DNA of 64,000 nucleotides from Luethyella okanaganae. Lineage in GTDB: Bacteria > Actinomycetota > Actinomycetes > Actinomycetales > Microbacteriaceae. This document shows, piece after piece, positions 1 through 7,610 of the stretch. The translations under genes were made by a program, and so were the position numbers. The notes under the pieces were generated by a model. The model was given only the letters and a program-made list of their open reading frames with translations, did no database searches and was not told where the DNA came from. The stretch is from NCBI RefSeq assembly GCF_042660285.1, contig NZ_JBHSTP010000003.1, forward strand, positions 1 through 64,000, written 5' to 3'. How positions within the stretch are numbered: position 1 is the first letter of the stretch; each line of letters begins with the position of its first letter.

Positions 1-610
1 GCTTCTCTGCGACCCGCTGCACGAGCCGGGTCGTGGCCAGCGGCGCCGAGGGCGGCGGCTTCACGATCGCGGTGTTCCCAGCCAGCAGCGCATGCGGGAG
101 CGAGGCCCCCAGGATCGCGATCGGCCAGTTGAACGGAACGATCACCGTCACCACGCCCAGCGGCTGGTAGCCGACCTCCGTCGATACCGGGATCGCGCCA
201 GGCACCACTGGCAACGTCCTGCCCTGGTCGACCTCCTCGGCATGCATCAACGCCAGATTCCAACGGATCTCGAACACCAACGCGTCGATGAAACCCTCGA
301 ACCGGATCTTCCCGTTCTCCTGCGACAACACCGCCGCGTCGACGTCGCGCTCATCTGCGATCCCCGCGATCGCGTCCGCCATCAACGCCGCCCGCTCCGG
401 ACCCGTCAACGCCGACCACGCCGGGAACGCCGCCCGCGCCGCGGCGACCGCGTCAGCGACATCCTCCGCCGACGCCGACGCCGCATGACCCACGACCACC
501 CCCGGCTTCGCGGGATCCGCGATCGCAAGGGTCTCCGCGGTACTCCGCGCCACGCCCCCGATGAACAACCCGGTCCTCACCGGCGCCTCAGTGCTCACTG
601 TGTCGGACAT
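1..610 (-). CDS. Aldehyde dehydrogenase, N-terminal part (runs off the left edge)
   Basis: The minus strand reads open from an ATG at 610 to the window edge, giving the first 203 residues. The ALDH N-terminal fold is recognisable from the PFNWP motif (as in GVVTVIVPFNWP), followed by LPHALLAGNTAIVKP, which belongs to the cofactor-binding half of NAD(P)-dependent aldehyde dehydrogenases. The catalytic Cys and Glu lie outside the window. The gene diverges from the GntR regulator across about 230 bases that contain a candidate operator. Next to two aryl O-demethylase genes, a role in oxidising vanillin or syringaldehyde to the acid is a reasonable inference. The sequence shown cannot prove the substrate. 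Confidence 0.85.
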   Translation of the reverse strand, partial: MSDTVSTEAPVRTGLFIGGVARSTAETLAIADPAKPGVVVGHAASASAEDVADAVAAARAAFPAWSALTGPERAALMADAIAGIADERDVDAAVLSQENGKIRFEGFIDALVFEIRWNLALMHAEEVDQGRTLPVVPGAIPVSTEVGYQPLGVVTVIVPFNWPIAILGASLPHALLAGNTAIVKPPPSAPLATTRLVQRVAEK

Positions 611-741
611 CGCCGGCACCCACCTCTCTGTGTCTTGGGCCATCCCATCCTCGCCGCGCTCGCCTGTCGACGGCGCGTCCTGGTGAACGGGACAAATAAA
701 CCGGGCGATCTCGGGATGCCCGTGGACATGATTATAACCGA

Positions 742-770
742 GATTGTCGCTAAAATCGTCGACAAATTTT
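742..770. promoter_or_regulatory. Candidate GntR/FCD operator between ALDH and regulator
   Basis: An AT-rich patch in GC-rich DNA contains ATTGTCG (743-749) facing CGACAAT-like sequence (760-766). The core AAAATCGTCGACAA (752-765) is an imperfect palindrome. A near copy, AAAATCGTTGACAA on the minus strand, lies upstream of the ABC importer operon at 6461-6474. Its place between the divergent ALDH and regulator genes fits autoregulation. The assignment to this regulator is inferred. Confidence 0.5.
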
Positions 771-840
771 ACCCATGCGATACTGTCAGAAGGTGCCCGA
801 GGAGGGACGCACCGTCCGTGACCGAGGAGGCCGTCGCCTT

Positions 841-1506
841 TTGTCCACCGTGCCGCCCAACGCCCACGAGAACTCCTGGGCCGATCTCACCCAGCAGATC
901 CGCAACGCCATTCTGGCGGGCGAACTCGCCCCATACCAACGGCTCATCGAGGCCGACATCAGCGAGCGGTTCGACGCCTCGCGAGCGGCCGTGCGGATGG
1001 CGCTGCTCAACCTGGCCGGCGAGGGTCTCGTCGAACGTCTCCCCAATCGGGGCGCGCGGGTGCGTGCGATCAGCATCGACGAGGCGATCGAGATCGTCGA
1101 GGTGAGGATCGGCCTGGAGTCGTTGTGCGCGCGCAAGGCCGCCGAGAACCTCACCGACGAGGGCGCAGAGGAACTGCTCGCCTTGCGGACGGGTATCTCA
1201 GCCGCTGTCGCCTCCGGCGATCTCGTCGAGTACGCGCGGCTGAATCAGGAGATGGACCGCTGCATTCGCGAGTTCAGCGGGCACGAGACCGCGACACAGC
1301 TGCTGGAGCGCCTGCGCGCCCAGTCGGCGCGGCACCAGTTCCGGCTTGCATTCGCGCCCGGTCGCGCCGCCGAGTCAGCACCGGAGCACATTGCGATCAT
1401 CGACGCCATCCTGGCGCGCGACGCGGACGGGGCCGAGGAGGCCACCCGCACCCACCTGCTTGGCATCGTCCAGGTGCTCCGCGCTGGATCGATCGCCGCG
1501 CGCTGA
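841..1506 (+). CDS. GntR-family (FCD subfamily) transcriptional regulator
   Basis: The protein has an N-terminal winged helix (residues about 10-75, including LTQQIRNAILAGELAPYQRL and DISERFDASRAAVRMAL) and an all-helical C-terminal FCD ligand domain. In that domain the repeated R/E/H residues (EVRIGLESLCARKAA, ARLNQEMDR, EHIAIIDAILARD) are typical of the family. FCD regulators sense small carboxylates and often control the catabolic genes next to them. I prefer the TTG at 841 because GAGGAGG lies 10 bases upstream; an in-frame ATG at 775 has no ribosome site and GTG at 850 is too far from it. The gene diverges from the aldehyde dehydrogenase. Two matching palindromes (752-765 and 6461-6474) suggest it controls itself and the ABC importer. 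Confidence 0.85.
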   Translation: MSTVPPNAHENSWADLTQQIRNAILAGELAPYQRLIEADISERFDASRAAVRMALLNLAGEGLVERLPNRGARVRAISIDEAIEIVEVRIGLESLCARKAAENLTDEGAEELLALRTGISAAVASGDLVEYARLNQEMDRCIREFSGHETATQLLERLRAQSARHQFRLAFAPGRAAESAPEHIAIIDAILARDADGAEEATRTHLLGIVQVLRAGSIAAR

Positions 1507-1627
1507 GCGATTCGAGTGGATCCACGGCATCCGGCCCGCACCCGTGACCTCGCGCCCGCAGTTGGTCGCGGGCATGCGCCATGGCCCGACCGGGAACCCG
1601 ACCAGGCCATGGCTGCTCAGGACGGCA

Positions 1628-2887
1628 TCACTCCCACGAGGTGGCGGTGGCGTAGCCCTTGCCGTTGTACTTCTGGACGAACACCGTCGACACGGCGGGC
1701 TGGCCGTCGGCGGTCGTGTCGACCGCGGTGCCCTCCAGCATCAGCGGAGCCGAGAAGTCGGAGATCGACCGCAGCGCCTTCATGAAGTCGTCGCGCGTTG
1801 GCGAGGTCATCTTCTCGAAGGCCTGCTCGAGGGTCGCCCCGACCTGGTAGCTCCATGCACAGTGCGGGAACGCCGGGGTATCCGGATAGTCCGCATACGC
1901 CTTGAGGTCCGAGAGGAACGTCTTGACGTCCTCGTCGTCCGCGAACGCGGGGCTCTGCACCGCCTTGGTGAACGCGACCGAGTAGATGCCGGGGTAGACG
2001 CTCACGTCGTTCGCCTTCTGCAGGATCCCACCGGGGCTCGAGGTGTTCGACGGCAGGAACCAGTTGGGAGTCCAGCCGAGCGACTGGGCCTTGTTCAGCG
2101 ATGAGATGACCAGCGGGGTGATCGACATCGCGTTGAAGAAGACATCGGCGCCCGTGGCGGCGAGCTGGGTGAGCTGGCCGTCGACCGAGGCGTCTGTGGC
2201 CTCGTAGCTGAGCTCCTCGGCGATCGTGATGTTCGAAGCGCCCTCGATGCCCTTCTTGAAGCCTTCGACATAGCCCTTGCCGTAGTCGTCGTTCTGGTAC
2301 AGGACGGCGACCTTGTGCTCACTGCCCGACGTCGCCAGAAGTGTGCCGAACGCCTCGCCCTCGTTCTGATAGATCGGCACGAAGCCGAGCTGCCATGGAC
2401 TCTGCTTCTGGTCGCTGAAAATCGGATCGCCCGTCATCACGAGTACCTGCGGGACCCCATCCGAGATCGCGGCCTCGCGCCATGCACGGTTGGTCGGAGT
2501 GCCGAGTCCCGCCGTCATCGCGAAGACGCTGTCTTTCAGCTGGTCGTAGTTGGCCTTCGCCTTTTGCGGGTCGTAGCCGTCGTCGAGCGGCTTGATCTCG
2601 ACCTTGCGGGTCTTGCCGTCACCGAACTTCACGCCGCCGGCGGCGTTCTTGGCGCCGAAGTAGGCGGTGACGCCCGCGACGGTGCAGGTGCCGGGGCCAG
2701 CAGTGGTGCCGCTCATGGGCGTCGTGATGCCCAGTGTGATCGCCGTTTCGGTGATGCCGGGGCTCGGCGCCACGCTGTCGGACGAGGTTCCGCCTCCACC
2801 GCGCGAGCATCCGGCGAGGATGAGCGCGACGGCCGACGCCAGGGCGACGACGCCGATGGCGTTCCGTGTTCTCGTGCGCATGTTCAT
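1628..2887 (-). CDS. Branched-chain-amino-acid-type ABC transporter substrate-binding lipoprotein
   Basis: This 419-residue periplasmic-binding protein is of the LivJ/LivK class. It has a lipoprotein signal: MNMRTRTRN, a hydrophobic stretch, then LILAGC with the lipidated Cys near residue 24. Binding-fold landmarks follow: ITLGITTPMSGTTAGPG, KVEIKPLDDGYDPQKA, KVAVLYQNDDYGKGYVEGF. Transporters of this class carry amino acids but also many aromatic acids. The start overlaps the stop of the upstream permease by four bases (ATGA), and the gene is last of a five-gene operon (livG-F-H-M-binding protein). Its position inside an aromatic-catabolism island suggests uptake of methoxybenzoates; that is inference. 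Confidence 0.9.
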   Translation of the reverse strand: MNMRTRTRNAIGVVALASAVALILAGCSRGGGGTSSDSVAPSPGITETAITLGITTPMSGTTAGPGTCTVAGVTAYFGAKNAAGGVKFGDGKTRKVEIKPLDDGYDPQKAKANYDQLKDSVFAMTAGLGTPTNRAWREAAISDGVPQVLVMTGDPIFSDQKQSPWQLGFVPIYQNEGEAFGTLLATSGSEHKVAVLYQNDDYGKGYVEGFKKGIEGASNITIAEELSYEATDASVDGQLTQLAATGADVFFNAMSITPLVISSLNKAQSLGWTPNWFLPSNTSSPGGILQKANDVSVYPGIYSVAFTKAVQSPAFADDEDVKTFLSDLKAYADYPDTPAFPHCAWSYQVGATLEQAFEKMTSPTRDDFMKALRSISDFSAPLMLEGTAVDTTADGQPAVSTVFVQKYNGKGYATATSWE

Positions 2888-4008
2888 GCCTGTCCTTGTC
2901 TCTCTGTTGGGGGTCTCTTCGCCGCGGGATCCGAGGCTGTGGTCGCTGGCGAGGGGATCTGGTGCTCGACGGCCGCCGCATCCGCGCGCGTCGCAGGCGA
3001 CGCTCCGATCGCCGGGACGCGCGTGGTCGGCGTTGCGCTGCGATGTACGCGCGACGACAGCCGGTCGATCGCACGCGGGAGCGAGACCAGGCCGCCGGGC
3101 AGCACGAACAGCACCACCAGAAGGATCGCACCCTGCAGCAGCGCGGTGAGGTTCGGGTCGATGATGTTCGTCAGCTGTGGGACGAGCACGTAGTACGCAC
3201 CGCCGAGGACGGAACCGAAGATGCTCGCAGCACCGCCGATCACCATGGACGCCAACAGTGTGATCGAATGGCCGAAGCTCATCGTCTCGGGCGATGTGTA
3301 TTGCACGACGACCATGTAGAGGAAGCCGCTCACCCCGCCGATGATCGAGGCGACGGTGAAGGCGAGAACCTTGTAGCGGTAGGGCGAGACGCCCATGGAG
3401 CCCGCTACCGCCTCGTTCCCCCTCACGATCGCGAAGGCGCGGCCATACTTGCCGCGCACGAGGCTGCGCGTGAGAAGGAACACGATCCCGCCGATGAGCA
3501 GCACGATGTACAGCTGCCACTGGTCGTCGTACAGCGTGCTCCACGCGGGCGCCTTCGAGAAGTTCGCCGAGAGGCCCTGCGATCCGCCGGTGAAGTCCTC
3601 GAGGCGTTTCGCGAGCGGCACGCCGACGATAGGGAGCGCGATGGTGACCATGGCTATCGCGAGTCCGCCGAGGCGCGCGGCGGCGAGGGCCACGAGAAGG
3701 CCGACGACGCCGGGGATGACGAGTGACAGCACGAACACCAGCACGATGTTCCACCCCTGGGTGACTCCGTATGCGGTGACGTATGCCCCGAGCCCGAGGA
3801 AGAAGATCTGGCCGAGCGAGACCTGTCCTGTGTAGCCCATGACGACGTTGAGGCCCAGCACGGCGACGGCGAACACCCCGATGCGGGCGATGGTCTGGTT
3901 CGCGAAGGCGGGAAGGACCAGCGGAAGGATGACGGCGAGCGCGGCGATCACGACGACGGTGACCCGGCGCACCCAGGCTTTGGCGAAGAAGGCTGTGAGG
4001 GTGGACAT
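2884..4008 (-). CDS. Branched-chain-type ABC transporter permease (LivM-like)
   Basis: This is a 374-residue inner-membrane permease with about 9-10 hydrophobic segments. It carries the LivM/BPD_transp_2 landmarks GLNVVMGYTGQVSLGQ and FAIVRGNEAVAGSMG, followed by YRYKVLAFTVAS. A polar C-terminal tail of about 60 residues (SSRVHRSATPTTR onward) is longer than usual and probably cytoplasmic. The ATG at 4008 shares one base with the stop of the preceding LivH gene (TGATG), and the stop overlaps the next start by four bases, so translation is likely coupled. A much longer open frame continues upstream in this frame but is antisense shadow over the livH/livF genes. Confidence 0.9.
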   Translation of the reverse strand: MSTLTAFFAKAWVRRVTVVVIAALAVILPLVLPAFANQTIARIGVFAVAVLGLNVVMGYTGQVSLGQIFFLGLGAYVTAYGVTQGWNIVLVFVLSLVIPGVVGLLVALAAARLGGLAIAMVTIALPIVGVPLAKRLEDFTGGSQGLSANFSKAPAWSTLYDDQWQLYIVLLIGGIVFLLTRSLVRGKYGRAFAIVRGNEAVAGSMGVSPYRYKVLAFTVASIIGGVSGFLYMVVVQYTSPETMSFGHSITLLASMVIGGAASIFGSVLGGAYYVLVPQLTNIIDPNLTALLQGAILLVVLFVLPGGLVSLPRAIDRLSSRVHRSATPTTRVPAIGASPATRADAAAVEHQIPSPATTASDPAAKRPPTERQGQA

Positions 4009-4889
4009 CAGACGCGCACCACGGCTTTCCGGCCGAACAGGCCCTGCGGGCGGCCGATCAGCACGACGAAGATGAGGATGAACGGAACCGCGATCTTCAG
4101 GTCGTAGCCGATGAAGCCGATGTAGGCGGCGGCGAGGTTCTCCAGCACCCCGATGAGCCACGCGGCGATGACGACGCCGATCGGGCTCGACAGTCCGCCC
4201 AGAATGACGGCCGCCAGCGCGTACACGAGCGCGTTGTCCATCATCCCCGGAGTGAGCGACAGCTGCGGTGCCACGAGGATGCCGGCGACGGCCCCCAGGC
4301 CGGCGGCGAGACCCCACCCGACCATGAGCAGGCGTCCGACCGGGAGACCGGAGAAAGCGGCGGACTGTGTGTTGATCGCGACCGCCCGCAAGGCGAGGCC
4401 GAGCTTCGTGCCGACGAACAGCACCTGCAGCAGCACCATGATCGCGACGATGACGATGATCGTGCCCAGCGAGCTGAAGCTCAGGACCGCGCCGAGGACG
4501 GTGACCGTTCCCGTCGGGAACAGCGGGGGGAAGATCTGGTTGTCGTACGACCAGATCCACGCGCAGATCCCGGTGATCAGAGTCAGGAGTCCGATCGTCA
4601 CGACCACAGCGGTGTCCGGGTCGCCGCGCTCGAACCTCCGCATCAGGTACCACTCGATGAGGGCGCCCAGCGCGAGGGAGGCGACGATCGAGGCGAGGAT
4701 CGCGAGGATCAGCGGCGCGCCGAGCTGGGTCAGCGCGAACGCGATGTAGGCGGAGAGCACAGCCATTCCGCCCTGTGCGAAGTTGATGAGGCCGGTCGCC
4801 TGGTTGACCAGCACGATCGCGAGTGCCAAGGCGGCGTAGACCGACCCTGTCGAGAGCCCGTCGATCACCAGCTGGATGAAGGTCCCCAT
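4008..4889 (-). CDS. Branched-chain-type ABC transporter permease (LivH-like)
   Basis: This 293-residue membrane protein matches the LivH class in length and motifs. The N-terminus MGTFIQLVIDGLSTGSVYAA is typical, as are LVNQATGLINFAQGGMAVL and GLALRAVAINTQSAAFSG, the latter in the cytoplasmic loop that contacts the ATPase. VLENLAAAYIGF and PQGLFGRKAVVRV close the protein, as in LivH homologues. It would pair with the LivM-like permease to form the channel of the importer. The gene lies two bases downstream of livF and overlaps livM by one base. Confidence 0.92.
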   Translation of the reverse strand: MGTFIQLVIDGLSTGSVYAALALAIVLVNQATGLINFAQGGMAVLSAYIAFALTQLGAPLILAILASIVASLALGALIEWYLMRRFERGDPDTAVVVTIGLLTLITGICAWIWSYDNQIFPPLFPTGTVTVLGAVLSFSSLGTIIVIVAIMVLLQVLFVGTKLGLALRAVAINTQSAAFSGLPVGRLLMVGWGLAAGLGAVAGILVAPQLSLTPGMMDNALVYALAAVILGGLSSPIGVVIAAWLIGVLENLAAAYIGFIGYDLKIAVPFILIFVVLIGRPQGLFGRKAVVRV

Positions 4890-4891
4890 CG

Positions 4892-5611
4892 TCAGCCTCC
4901 CAGGTAGGCGCGGCGGATCTCGTCCATGCCCTTGAGCTCGGCACTGGATCCGGTGAGGACAGTGCGACCGGTCTCCAGCACGGTCGCGGAATCGACGAGC
5001 GAGAAGGCGAGATTGGCGTTCTGCTCGACGACGAGCATCGCGATGCCGGACTCTTTGCGGAGCCGCCTGATCGCCTCGTACACGGACTTCGCGGTGCCAG
5101 GGGCGAGTCCGAGGGATGCTTCGTCGAGCAGCAGCAGCCGTGGTCTGGACATGAACGCGCGAGCGATCGCGAGCATCTGCTGCTCGCCGCCGGAGAGTGC
5201 CGATCCGTTGGAACGGATGCGGTTCTGCAGCTGGGGGAAGAGGGCGAGACAGTAGTCGATGTCGGTCGCGATGCCCTTGCGGTCCTTGCGCAGATAGGCG
5301 CCGACGCGAAGGTTCTCGTGCACTGTGAGGGCTCCCAGCGTGCCACGGCCCTCCGGCACATGCGCGATTCCGAGGGCGGCGACCCGGTCAGGGCGCATGC
5401 CTCGGATGTCGCGCCCGTCGTAGACGATACGGCCTCCGGTGCGCACAGTCCCGCTGATCGCGCGCAGCGTCGTCGTCTTGCCAGCGCCGTTCGCGCCGAG
5501 GATGCCGACAGCGCCCCCATCGGGCACCGACAGCGACACGCCCCCGAGCACCTGGACCGGACCGTAGGAGGCCGTCACGCCCTCCAGCTCAAGCAGCGTC
5601 ACCCGCGGCAT
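4892..5611 (-). CDS. Branched-chain-type ABC transporter ATP-binding protein (LivF-like)
   Basis: This 239-residue ATPase has Walker A GANGAGKTT (about residues 39-47), signature ALSGGEQQMLAIARAFMS and Walker B LLLLDEASLGLAP, followed by the switch His region replaced by VVEQNANLAFSL as is usual for LivF. It powers import together with the LivG-like ATPase. Its first 23 bases overlap the end of livG, so the two are read from the same message. Confidence 0.93.
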   Translation of the reverse strand: MPRVTLLELEGVTASYGPVQVLGGVSLSVPDGGAVGILGANGAGKTTTLRAISGTVRTGGRIVYDGRDIRGMRPDRVAALGIAHVPEGRGTLGALTVHENLRVGAYLRKDRKGIATDIDYCLALFPQLQNRIRSNGSALSGGEQQMLAIARAFMSRPRLLLLDEASLGLAPGTAKSVYEAIRRLRKESGIAMLVVEQNANLAFSLVDSATVLETGRTVLTGSSAELKGMDEIRRAYLGG

Positions 5612-6371
5612 CCTTCCCGATGTACGCCTCGATCACCCGCGGGTCGGACTGCGCTTGCGCCGCCGTGCCCTCCATCAGACTCTTGCCGTGATCGAGCACG
5701 ACGACCCTGTCGGTGAGCGCCGCGATGAGCCCCATGTGGTGCTCGACGATCACGACCGTCACGTCGTCCTCGTCGCGCACGCGCTTCACCGTCTGGATGA
5801 GTTGTTCGACCTCGTTGTGGGGCAGTCCGGCCGCCGGTTCGTCGAGCAGCAGCAGCTTCGGCCGCATGAGCAGCGCGCGACAGAATTCGATGCCTTTGTG
5901 CAGGCCGTGGGAGAGCTCGTCGGCGCGCACGTTCGCAGCCCAACCGAGGCCGTTGCGCTCCAGCAGCTCGAGCGCCTCCGTGCGCAGCGCCTTCTCTGAG
6001 CGGGTGGTGCGCGGCGAGCGCATCGACCACTCGAGAGGACCGCCGGGCAGCCGCGTATGCGCGCCAAGCAGCACGTTCTCCAGGACGGTGTCGCGCAGCT
6101 GAAGCGCGGGGTGCTGGAACGTGCGGGCGAGGCCGTGGCGTGCGAGCGTCGCCGGACGGGAGCCGCGCACCTCGACGCCCTCGATGAGGATCGACCCCGC
6201 GCTCGGCTTGTAGTGCCCGCTGATGCAGTTGAACAACGAGGTCTTGCCCGCGCCGTTGGGGCCGACGAGTCCGAACACCTGGCCGGGCTCGACGTCGAAG
6301 CTCACGCCTTCGAGCACCGTGACGCCGCCGAAGTGGAGATTCACGTCACGCAGGGTCAATCGAGCGGCCAT
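5589..6371 (-). CDS. Branched-chain-type ABC transporter ATP-binding protein (LivG-like)
   Basis: This is the first gene of the five-gene importer operon. The 260-residue ATPase has Walker A GPNGAGKTSLFN, the long LivG-specific insert between Walker A and the signature (FQHPALQLRDTVLENVLLGA), signature-region ELSHGLHKGIEFCRALLMRP, and Walker B LLLLDEPAAGLPHNEVEQL. The signature is ELSHG rather than the usual LSGGQ, as in some LivG homologues. EHHMGLIAALTDRVVVLDHG carries the H-loop. The message starts in the 424-base divergent gap before the dehydrogenase gene, where a copy of the GntR-type palindrome lies about 90 bases upstream of the start. Confidence 0.93.
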   Translation of the reverse strand: MAARLTLRDVNLHFGGVTVLEGVSFDVEPGQVFGLVGPNGAGKTSLFNCISGHYKPSAGSILIEGVEVRGSRPATLARHGLARTFQHPALQLRDTVLENVLLGAHTRLPGGPLEWSMRSPRTTRSEKALRTEALELLERNGLGWAANVRADELSHGLHKGIEFCRALLMRPKLLLLDEPAAGLPHNEVEQLIQTVKRVRDEDDVTVVIVEHHMGLIAALTDRVVVLDHGKSLMEGTAAQAQSDPRVIEAYIGKDAAGDAA

Positions 6372-6460
6372 CGCCTGCCTTTCGTGTCGTTCGCCTCATT
6401 GCCACCGACGCGGGACCCGGACCGTCCCCGTTTCTGAGACGCTACGGATTCGCGCTGAAA

Positions 6461-6474
6461 TTGTCAACGATTTT
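6461..6474. promoter_or_regulatory. Second copy of the candidate GntR operator, upstream of the importer operon
   Basis: TTGTCAACGATTTT matches the site at 752-765 (TTGTCGACGATTTT on its minus strand) at 13 of 14 positions. It stands 90 bases upstream of the livG start. No other copy was noticed in the window. It supports control of the importer by the GntR/FCD regulator. Confidence 0.45.
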
Positions 6475-6643
6475 GGTTTGAAAATCTGGATCTTTATGGC
6501 TTCCTTGTCCGCGATCCAGGTTCGCGGAATCTGCATGGTCTTCGCTCGGATCGAAAGGAAAGCCGACAATGACATCCCACTCTCTCGCTCGGGCGATGTC
6601 GGGGCAGAGGCCGTGTGGAACTCCGAGATCGCGGTCGCCGCGC

Positions 6644-6707
6644 GACTCGCGCGATCGACGACTCGCGCGATCGACGACTCGCGCGATCGACGACTCGCGC
6701 GATCGAC
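6644..6707. repeat. Tandem repeat, 4 x 16 bp
   Basis: Four perfect head-to-tail copies of GACTCGCGCGATCGAC occur between the importer operon and the divergent dehydrogenase gene. Each unit contains the self-complementary core TCGCGCGA and CGATCG. No reading frame of note covers it. A slippage origin is likely; a regulatory role is unproven. Confidence 0.9.
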
Positions 6708-6795
6708 GACACACCGGCCATCGACATGGGCGGTGCGACGGTCGCACGGGCGGATGCGTCGACTCCCGTCGTCGGTGGTCTAGGGTGAACACTCT

Positions 6796-7569
6796 ATGAC
6801 GACCATCGCGATCCTCGGCCTCGGAGAGGCCGGACGGCTGTATGCGCGCGGGCTGCATGACGCCGGCGCGGATGTGCGCGGCTACGATCCCTTCCGGCGG
6901 CTCGACGACCCTCCGATCCGGCAGGTCCCGACCATTGCTGAGGCCGCTGAAGGCGCGGATGTCATCCTCAGCCTGGTCGGAGCGAACGTCGCGCGCGCCG
7001 TCGCCGCCGACGTTCTTGCACAGACCCCGCCGACCGCCGTGTACGCCGATCTCAATACCGCAGCGCCCGCGGTCAAGCTCGAGATCGCCATGCTGGCTGC
7101 GCTGCAGGGTGTCCCGATGGCGGATGTCGCGGTGCTCGCCCCCGTGCCCCGTGCCGCGCACCGCACGGAACTGCTGGCGAGCGGCCTTGGTGCCCGTGCC
7201 CTGGCGGAGCGGCTCGCACCGTTCGGTGTTCCGATCGTCACCGTCGACGGTGAGGCCGGGGAAGCCGCACGCCTCAAGCTCCTGCGGAGCGTCTTCATGA
7301 AAGGCCTTGCCGCACTCGTCATCGAAGGGCTCGGCGCTGCGCGCGCGGTCGGTGCCGAGGAGTGGCTGCTCGATCAGATGGCACAAGAGCTCGGCCACGA
7401 GGGGCGGGCCCTCATCGATCGGCTGGCCGAGGGGACCTATCAGCACGCCGTGCGGCGGGAGCACGAGGTACGCGACGCGCTCGCCGCGCTGGAGGCGTCG
7501 GGCCAGCCCGCGGACATGACCCGTGCGACGCTCTCCTGGTTCGAACGGATCGTCGCCGAGAAGGGCTGA
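6796..7569 (+). CDS. NAD(P)-dependent oxidoreductase, 6-phosphogluconate-dehydrogenase-like with DUF1932 C-terminal domain
   Basis: This is a 257-residue protein with an N-terminal Rossmann fold, ILGLGEAGRLYARGLHDAGA (GxGxxG), followed by VRGYDPF. The C-terminal helical domain is of the DUF1932 type (GEAARLKLLRSVFMKGLAALV, with the Lys in the position used by beta-hydroxyacid dehydrogenases). Relatives are annotated as beta-hydroxyacid or phosphogluconate-like dehydrogenases, and the true substrate is rarely known. It lies inside the aromatic island and diverges from the importer operon, so it may oxidise or reduce a ring-cleavage intermediate. It is not related to LigC, the semialdehyde dehydrogenase of the protocatechuate 4,5-pathway. 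Starting at ATG 6796 keeps the Rossmann motif at the very N-terminus. Confidence 0.8.
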   Translation: MTTIAILGLGEAGRLYARGLHDAGADVRGYDPFRRLDDPPIRQVPTIAEAAEGADVILSLVGANVARAVAADVLAQTPPTAVYADLNTAAPAVKLEIAMLAALQGVPMADVAVLAPVPRAAHRTELLASGLGARALAERLAPFGVPIVTVDGEAGEAARLKLLRSVFMKGLAALVIEGLGAARAVGAEEWLLDQMAQELGHEGRALIDRLAEGTYQHAVRREHEVRDALAALEASGQPADMTRATLSWFERIVAEKG

Positions 7570-7610
7570 GCCCGGTGGCCAAGCGAGCACGAGGGCGAGG
7601 CGAAGCGCGC

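Noticed and set aside
2884..5520. An 878-codon minus-strand frame covering much of the importer operon
   Set aside because: Only its last 374 codons (the LivM-like permease) look like protein; the upstream part is an out-of-frame shadow of livH and livF.
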